Shown here: positions 59,579 to 64,000 of the stretch, piece after piece
Layout: every line of letters begins with the position of its first letter
Position numbering within the stretch: the first letter of the stretch is position 1
From: Nocardioides sp.
GTDB lineage: Bacteria > Actinomycetota > Actinomycetes > Propionibacteriales > Nocardioidaceae
NCBI GenBank assembly: GCA_002729525.1
Contig: PBYI01000056.1
Span: 1 to 64,000, forward strand
Reading direction: 5' to 3'
DNA length: 64,000 bases
The notes under the pieces: model-generated
The model's input: only the letters and a program-made list of their open reading frames with translations
Database searches by the model: none
What the model was told of the DNA's origin: nothing
Translations under genes and position numbers: made by a program

Positions 59579-60678
59579 TCAGGTCTGCAGTTGGACCGGC
59601 GGGACAGGACGGTCTGCCGGAGGCTCGTGGTGGACGTACACGTGCCGGCCGTCGCTGGGGCGGGGCATCCCCGGCGGCGGGGTCGATCCCATCCGCTGCA
59701 GGTGCTGCTCGTCGCCGTCGCGGAGAATCCGGTCGTAGCGGGCAAGGCCCGCGCACACCGGGCAGGTGTCGGAGTCGAGCGGGAACCGCTGCTCCGGGTC
59801 GTGGGTGAGCGTGGAGTGCACGCCGCAGCGGCAGAGCTGGGACTCGTAGATCTGCAACCCCAGCAGTGCATCCCGCTGCGCGTCGTCCCATTCGGGCTCG
59901 CGGGACACGATGACCTGGGATATCCGGGCGTCGGACTCGTCGGACTCGTAGACGTACTCGTGGGTCTCGGCCGGTTCCCAGCCGAGCAGACGCTTCTCGG
60001 AGATCCCGAGCTGTCGAGCCAGGATCAGCCGGTCGCGCCGGTCGCGGTTCCCGACGAGCTCCTCAGCGATTTTGGGGCGTGGGTGCCGACCCCCTCGTGC
60101 ATCTGCACGACAGCCCTGGCGATCTCCTTGAGGTCGCCTCCGGGGGCCACGGACTCGATCCAGGCCCACTCGCCATCACCGAGCGGTGCCCCGTTCCAGG
60201 TCACGGCGAAATCTCCCAGCCGGGCCATCAATGCGGCTGCGTCGCACAGCCCGTAGCTGATGGTGCGGGGGTCGTCGGGGTCATCGGCAGGGACGCCGGG
60301 GCGCGGGGGGTGCGCGTCGCGCCACAGCCCCCACGCTCCGGACTGTTCGGCCCGCAGACCGAGCGTGCCGGACTCGGCCTGCATCTTCTCGAACACCTCG
60401 ACGAGCTCCGCGTGGATCTCGTCGACGCGCGGATCTGTGATGCCGCCGAGCTTCTTCGGCGGCCGAGGCCCCCCGTCAGCGTTCGCCGAGGAGCCGTCCT
60501 CGCTCTCGGATCGCCGCGGGCCGCCGACGCCGGTGGCTGCCGTGATGCCGAGATCTGCGAGTTCCCGCTGCAGGTCCTGGGCGCGTGCGACGAGGTCTTG
60601 GGCGAGGCACAGCTCGTAGGTGCGCTCCGCGAGGCGGCTCCGAGCGACTGCCCGCATCTGCGCGATGGTCATGCCCAT
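59579..60678 (-). CDS. Tail-assembly chaperone, -1 frameshift product (GT-type)
   Basis: Reads the upstream chaperone frame to the CCCAAAA site (60070-60076), shifts back one base and continues in the second frame to 59579. The product has about 366 residues: 203 from the first frame and 163 from the second (KIAEELVGNRDRRDRLILAR then a cysteine pair CRCG...CPVCAG). The second frame has no own start near the junction. This is the G/GT arrangement of siphoviruses, which recruit the tape measure and tube protein. Confidence 0.82.
60025..60678 (-). CDS. Tail-assembly chaperone (G-type)
   Basis: A 217-residue acidic protein in the zero frame, with AAGGAGGG 7 bases before ATG 60678. It has helical ends and a Pro/Ser-rich centre. 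It lies between major tail protein and tape measure genes, the standard place of the G chaperone. Its last 14 residues are replaced in the frameshifted product. Confidence 0.82.
   Translation of the reverse strand: MGMTIAQMRAVARSRLAERTYELCLAQDLVARAQDLQRELADLGITAATGVGGPRRSESEDGSSANADGGPRPPKKLGGITDPRVDEIHAELVEVFEKMQAESGTLGLRAEQSGAWGLWRDAHPPRPGVPADDPDDPRTISYGLCDAAALMARLGDFAVTWNGAPLGDGEWAWIESVAPGGDLKEIARAVVQMHEGVGTHAPKSLRSSSGTATGATG
60070..60076 (-). promoter_or_regulatory. Slippery heptamer CCCAAAA for -1 frameshift
   Basis: In the zero frame the codons are C CCA AAA TCG; in the -1 frame CCC AAA ATC GCT. It fits the X-XXY-YYZ rule exactly and lies in the overlap of the two chaperone frames, 45 bases before the zero-frame stop. 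Confidence 0.85.
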
Positions 60679-60723
60679 GTCGGGCCCTCCTTCGGGGGCT
60701 GCGGGGGCTGCGGGGGGCTGGAA

Positions 60724-60760
60724 GACGGGCGCCGCACCAGCCCCTGCTGCGGCGCCCGTC
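60724..60760 (-). terminator. Hairpin between major tail protein and chaperones
   Basis: A 13-base perfect stem (60724-60736 with 60748-60760; arms begin GACGGGCGCCGCA) just after the major tail protein gene. It may lower readthrough, so that the tail tube protein is made in excess over the chaperones. Confidence 0.75.
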
Positions 60761-60770
60761 GTCAGGAGGG

Positions 60771-61298
60771 TCAGGCGGCGGTGAGCGCGACGTCGTAGAT
60801 CGACTGCTTCACCACGGCCTCCTGGGTGATGGAGTACTCGTCGTACTCGCCGTCACCGGTCATGCCACGGTTCTGGTAGCCGAGCTCGACGAGGTGCCAG
60901 TTCGTCAGGTCGTCGGCCGCGACCGCCTGGGTGTCGCGGACACCGAGCCGCTCGGCCACCCACACTCGGGTCCCGATACCCATGGCGGCCTTCATCGCGT
61001 TCGCCGGGTCGGTGTCGTCGGCCTGCGGCTTGTACGAGTACTGCAGTGCGGAGATGGTGCGGTTGATGGTGCCGAGCTGCTCGCGGGTCTCGACCTCGCA
61101 CTCCTTGCGGGGCGCCTGGCCCTTCTGCTGCTCGCCGGACACGAGCCCGCCGCCGTACAGGTAGCAGGTCGCCTTGAAGGCGCCGGTGAGGTCCGCGACG
61201 GTGGCCGCGGCGGACGGGTCGGCCACGTCGGCCTCGGGGACGACGTAGACGGTGCGGGTCCCGTAGGACTTGGTGGTCTCGGGAAGCGTGACGGTCAC
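60771..61298 (-). CDS. Major tail (tube) protein
   Basis: A 175-residue protein. The pattern 'TRTVYVVPEADVADPSAAAT', 'LTGAFKATCYLYGGGLVSG' and 'ITQEAVVKQSIYDVALTAA' is typical of actinophage major tail proteins, and the gene directly precedes the chaperones. It polymerises around the tape measure to form the tail tube. Two cysteines are present but not in a motif. Confidence 0.85.
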   Translation of the reverse strand: MTVTLPETTKSYGTRTVYVVPEADVADPSAAATVADLTGAFKATCYLYGGGLVSGEQQKGQAPRKECEVETREQLGTINRTISALQYSYKPQADDTDPANAMKAAMGIGTRVWVAERLGVRDTQAVAADDLTNWHLVELGYQNRGMTGDGEYDEYSITQEAVVKQSIYDVALTAA

Positions 61299-61302
61299 GG
61301 TG

Positions 61303-61686
61303 TCACTCCTTGTTCTCGGTGGTGTCGCCGGCGGCGATGATGGTGGTGATGAGCTCGTCCTTGTTGCCGGTCAGCGGCAGCTGCTGGTCGGCCTCGCGGG
61401 CGTCGTTGAGGACCCGGATCCGGTCCTTCAGCTGCTCGGCGGTCTCACCGTGCAGCTGCTTGCGGAGCACCTCCTGGTCGGGGGAGGTGCGCTCCTTCAG
61501 CGGGCGGCCGTTGAGGCCGGTGACGCCGCGGATGGAGCCGTCGGGGTTGTGCGTCGCGGCGACCGCGGCGGGCTCGGTGATGACCTCGGAGCCGTCGCGG
61601 TTCGCGAAGAATCGGGTGGTCGTCGACTCCCGGCCGTTGCGGCGTACACGGACGAGGTCGGACGGGCTGGTCTTGGTCTGCGGCAT
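61303..61686 (-). CDS. Phage protein of unknown function
   Basis: A 127-residue charged protein: an N-terminal beta part ('RVRRNGRESTTTRFFANRDG') and a C-terminal helical region ending in a SAP/Rho-N-like 'GNKDELITTIIAAGD'. It lies between the tail terminator and the major tail protein. The same C-terminal motif type is found in the protein at 63368. Confidence 0.65.
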   Translation of the reverse strand: MPQTKTSPSDLVRVRRNGRESTTTRFFANRDGSEVITEPAAVAATHNPDGSIRGVTGLNGRPLKERTSPDQEVLRKQLHGETAEQLKDRIRVLNDAREADQQLPLTGNKDELITTIIAAGDTTENKE

Positions 61687-61698
61687 GGCTGGAATCTC

Positions 61699-62139
61699 CT
61701 AGAGGGTGTAGGTCCACGAGTCGAGCGCCGAGACGGCGCCGTCGTCTGCGTTGGGCTCCTCACCGGTCTCGAACGCGACCGGAGTCGACTCGCCGGCGTC
61801 GATGTTGAGGACCGCACCTTCGAGCGCCTGCGCGATGAGGAACTGCAGCCGCTGCACCTCGAGCCGGTGGCCGCCGACAGAGCGCACGTCGGCACGCCAG
61901 CCGCTGCGCGACTGCACCGCTGTCACCCGGGGGGCGCCGGGGATGCTGCGGCGGCTCACCGACAGGAGCACGTACTGACGGGGCTCCGTGCCGGGGTTGA
62001 GCGCGTCCCCCCTGAGGCTCTTCCGGCCGGGGACGTCGCCGAACCCGTAGCACCGCCACGGAGCGACCGCCGCGTCGATCAAGGTCGTGATCGCGGTGTG
62101 GTGGTCGCGGGTGTCGAGCGCCGGCACGGTGCTGCTCAC
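61699..62139 (-). CDS. Tail terminator protein
   Basis: A 146-residue protein at the position of the tail terminator (after the gp10-like gene, before the tube gene). The pattern 'PWRCYGFGDVP...RQYVLLSVSRRS...GWRADVRSVG...AQALEGAVLNI' with alternating strands and two helices fits the DUF3168/lambda gpU fold. GTG 62139 is 8 bases after the previous stop. Confidence 0.7.
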   Translation of the reverse strand: MSSTVPALDTRDHHTAITTLIDAAVAPWRCYGFGDVPGRKSLRGDALNPGTEPRQYVLLSVSRRSIPGAPRVTAVQSRSGWRADVRSVGGHRLEVQRLQFLIAQALEGAVLNIDAGESTPVAFETGEEPNADDGAVSALDSWTYTL

Positions 62140-62146
62140 GACCGGC

Positions 62147-62539
62147 TCACCAGAACCATCCGCCGGGCAGGCGGTGCACTTCCTGGGCGAACGTCGGGCC
62201 GATGAGGTCGGCGGACTTCGCGAGGTCGTGGTGCGGCGGCTGGTTCCGGGATCCGCCCTCGAAGCTCATCTTGCCCTGCTGGCGACTGGCGTCCGGGCCG
62301 TACTCCCCGACGAACGTGCCGCCCGCGGCGCCGTAGAACGACGACACGTCCCAGGTGAACGAGCGCTTGTAGTGCTTGCCGTGCGCGCCGGCGGTGCGGC
62401 GGGCGTTCGAGCGGGCGGCAGCGTTGCCCGCGACGGTGACCTTGCGGACCGCCGAGCGCATGTCTCGGACCGCGCGCAAGGGAATCGCGCGCATGTCGCG
62501 CTCGAGCGCTCCGATGCCGTGACGCACCTGCATCCTCAT
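62147..62539 (-). CDS. HK97 gp10-like head-tail/tail completion protein
   Basis: A 130-residue basic protein with the gp10-like layout: amphipathic N-terminal helix 'LERDMRAIPLRAVRDMRSAV', 'NARRTAGAHGKHYKRSFTW' and 'GEYGPDASRQQGKMSFEGGS' (the loop before the last strand). The ATG overlaps the upstream stop (ATGA). It is needed to complete the tail or join it to the head. Confidence 0.75.
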   Translation of the reverse strand: MRMQVRHGIGALERDMRAIPLRAVRDMRSAVRKVTVAGNAAARSNARRTAGAHGKHYKRSFTWDVSSFYGAAGGTFVGEYGPDASRQQGKMSFEGGSRNQPPHHDLAKSADLIGPTFAQEVHRLPGGWFW

Positions 62540-62958
62540 GCGTCCCACTCCTCCGGCCGCTGGGTCTGATAGATCGGGACCCGCCTGGCGGACGCCTGGT
62601 CCTGCCAGGTGGCCTCCTCGACGACCCACACGCTGCCAGCGTTCTCGCCGTCGGTGATGTCGATGAAGTCGCCATCGCGCAGATCGGTGAAGCCGTGCGG
62701 GAGGTGGCCGGTGCGGAAGGCGATCTCGGTCTCGGCGCCGTCCGGCCCTTCGGTTCGGGACCTGGAGCCGCCGCGGTAGTTGCCACCGAGCCGGAACGGG
62801 ACGCCGGTGCTGATCTCCGCCCACGGCGGCGTGACGGTGCCGTCGAGGCCTTGGGCGGCGGGCCCGCTAATGCGGCGGATCGTGACCTGAGACGTCATCC
62901 GAGATTCGGCGTCGGCTCGGTGCTCGGCGATCTCGGCGGGGGTGAATGCCAGGCTCAT
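62536..62958 (-). CDS. Head-closure protein (DUF6093-like)
   Basis: A 140-residue beta-rich protein. The order 'AESRMTSQVTIRRISGPA', 'GGNYRGGSRSRTEGPDGAETEIAF' and 'LRDGDFIDITDGENAGSVWVVEE' matches head-closure (SPP1 gp16-like) or DUF6093 proteins of actinophages. It lies after the connector and before the gp10-like protein. Confidence 0.75.
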   Translation of the reverse strand: MSLAFTPAEIAEHRADAESRMTSQVTIRRISGPAAQGLDGTVTPPWAEISTGVPFRLGGNYRGGSRSRTEGPDGAETEIAFRTGHLPHGFTDLRDGDFIDITDGENAGSVWVVEEATWQDQASARRVPIYQTQRPEEWDA

Positions 62959-62962
62959 GGGG

Positions 62963-63349
62963 TCACCCGACCTGTAGGCGGATGCTGCCGTAGCGGCGGC
63001 GGCGCCGGGATCGTCCGGCGAGGCGGGGGCGCTCGTCCGCGGTGAGGTGCACGCCGAGTTGCTTCAGCTGGGACTCCGCGACCCGTTCGGTGCGGGAGGC
63101 GTCGTCGACGCTGCGGGTCCAGGACTGAAGTCCGCGGGGGTTGCGAGACCCGCGGGCGGCGGCCTCGAGGGCGATCGCCTTCACCCACCACGGGACGGGG
63201 GTGGTGGGGCACTTCCAGGCCTCGGTGACGAGTCCGTTGGCGAGCTCGACGTAGGCCGTCGCGTCGGTCTCGGTGGGGTTGCCGGCGCCGGGGTAGGCGA
63301 TGAGGTCCGCGGTCGTGATGATGTCGATCGGATCGTCCACGTTGCTCAC
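62963..63349 (-). CDS. Head-tail adaptor (gp6/gp15-like connector)
   Basis: A 128-residue mostly helical protein: 'ITTADLIAYPGAGNPTETDA', 'WVKAIALEAAARGSRNPRGL' and 'SVDDASRTERVAESQL' are the usual elements of the phage gp6-like head-tail connector. The C-terminus is very basic. It starts 18 bases after the previous gene and is the first connector below the capsid genes. Confidence 0.75.
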   Translation of the reverse strand: MSNVDDPIDIITTADLIAYPGAGNPTETDATAYVELANGLVTEAWKCPTTPVPWWVKAIALEAAARGSRNPRGLQSWTRSVDDASRTERVAESQLKQLGVHLTADERPRLAGRSRRRRRYGSIRLQVG

Positions 63350-63367
63350 CGCCTACTCCGGTCCTGC

Positions 63368-63706
63368 TCAGTCCTGCTCGGGTGCGACCGGCTCGTCGCC
63401 CCCCTCGTCGTCGTCCTCGAGGGCGGCGATGAGGTCGGGCTTGTTGCCGGGACCGGCGACGACGATCAGGTCCTCGTCGTCTCGCCCCGAGTTGCGGTTC
63501 GCGATCTCCTCCTCCAGGCGCGGCTTGCGCCAGGACTTGTAGAGGCTCTCCGGGCCGCCGTCGCTCGTCTCGCTGTCCGGCTCGTCCCAGGCAGCGGGGT
63601 CGTCGATCTGGGCTGCCGCCCAGTCGGGAACCTCGTCGTCAGGACCGAACCAGGCCGGGTCGCCGTTGTCGTCGACCACGTAGGTCGTGACGGTGAGCCG
63701 GCGCAT
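63368..63706 (-). CDS. Small phage structural-module protein
   Basis: A 112-residue acidic protein: beta N-terminus ('RRLTVTTYVVDDNGDPAWF' and GPDDEVPDWAAAQ) and a C-terminal Rho-N/SAP-like 'GNKPDLIAALEDDDEG'. Such proteins lie just after the major capsid gene in many actinophages. Its ATG overlaps the capsid stop (TGATG). Confidence 0.65.
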   Translation of the reverse strand: MRRLTVTTYVVDDNGDPAWFGPDDEVPDWAAAQIDDPAAWDEPDSETSDGGPESLYKSWRKPRLEEEIANRNSGRDDEDLIVVAGPGNKPDLIAALEDDDEGGDEPVAPEQD

Positions 63707-64000
63707 CAGGCGACGTCGGCGATGAACAGGCGGCGGGCGTTGGACAGGATCGGCATCGCCACCGCGTCCACGTAGGTGAACTGCCGGTACGGCGGGCCGA
63801 TCTTCTCGATGACGCCGACGATGCCGGGCGCCTCCTCGAACGACAGGTCGGACCGGTCGGAGTTCACGAGCTCCAGCGCGGTGGCCGACACGCCCCAGGC
63901 GGTGTAGCCAAGGTCAGCGAGGTTCTCCGGCAGCAGGACGACCAGGTCGTCGGCCATGACGCGGGAGGTGACACCGTCGACGTCGAAGCTGCCGTCGAGC
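63706..64000 (-). CDS. Major capsid protein, C-terminal part (runs off window)
   Basis: The frame is open across the window end, so only the last 97 residues are seen. 'DGSFDVDGVTSRVMADDLVV', LGYTAWGVSATALELVNS, 'LSFEEAPGIVGVIEKIGPP' and 'RQFTYVDAVAMPILSNARRL' are typical of the HK97-fold major capsid proteins of actinophages. The ATG at 63957 is internal to the protein and not its start. Confidence 0.87.
   Translation of the reverse strand, partial: LDGSFDVDGVTSRVMADDLVVLLPENLADLGYTAWGVSATALELVNSDRSDLSFEEAPGIVGVIEKIGPPYRQFTYVDAVAMPILSNARRLFIADVA

Larger units (their letters stand above)
41364..64000. mobile_element. Siphovirus-type prophage, left part (right end beyond window)
   Basis: Starts at the candidate att site and continues to the window end. 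Seen are capsid C-terminus, connectors, tail terminator, major tail protein, frameshifted chaperones, tape measure, tail tip and fibre proteins, collagen-like protein, endolysin, holin and lysogeny/accessory genes. Integrase, portal, terminase and replication genes are absent and expected to the right. The late genes overlap and lack obvious lesions; the only decayed gene seen is an HNH homing-type gene. Confidence 0.9.

Overview
The window is GC-rich (about 70% by eye), with strong G/C bias at third codon positions and many GTG starts. It carries actinobacterial families: a BkdABC-type E1/E2 cluster, a DesA3-type desaturase with its own reductase, two PknB-like kinases, a LysE/LysG pair, DUF6351 and DUF2945. 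The best guess for the host is a Nocardioides-like member of the Nocardioidaceae; this rests on gene content and not on any search.

Positions 1 to about 41.3 kb are ordinary chromosome made of short operons: a zinc/cobalt-type CDF exporter with an ArsR repressor (0.7-2.0 kb); a lone amidase; an SRPBCC/DUF2945 pair; the branched-chain or pyruvate dehydrogenase E1alpha-E1beta-E2 operon without E3 (5.5-9.0 kb); a tail-anchored Ser/Thr kinase; a fused carboxyltransferase; an epimerase; an M1 peptidase lipoprotein; an amidohydrolase; two tandem SGNH-hydrolase lipoproteins, the second coupled to a PucR-type regulator that faces a ferredoxin reductase/acyl desaturase operon (16.8-22.5 kb); a mixed enzyme region; a receptor-type Ser/Thr kinase (30.3 kb); a FadE5-like acyl-CoA dehydrogenase broken by one extra base; and a 1322-residue secreted repeat protein. 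Several intergenic spaces hold long palindromes of unrelated sequence.

From about 41.36 kb to the window end lies the left part of a siphovirus-type prophage. It begins at a tRNA-Gly-3'-end-like sequence (candidate att site). A short early/accessory region follows: DUF3263, a lipoprotein, a decaying HNH gene, zinc-finger and ribbon-helix-helix proteins, and a two-gene unit ending in an XRE-ImmA/IrrE protein. The late operon is on the minus strand and nearly every stop overlaps the next start. Read in transcription order from the window end it encodes: major capsid C-terminus, head-tail connectors, tail terminator, major tail protein, terminator hairpin, two tail-assembly chaperone frames joined by a CCCAAAA -1 slippery site, tape measure, tail proteins, a collagen-like protein, a receptor-binding SGNH esterase, membrane proteins, amidase endolysin, an EEP-family nuclease and a holin. 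A plus-strand gene with an SOS-box promoter sits inside the late operon. No integrase, portal or terminase is present; they should lie beyond 64 kb.
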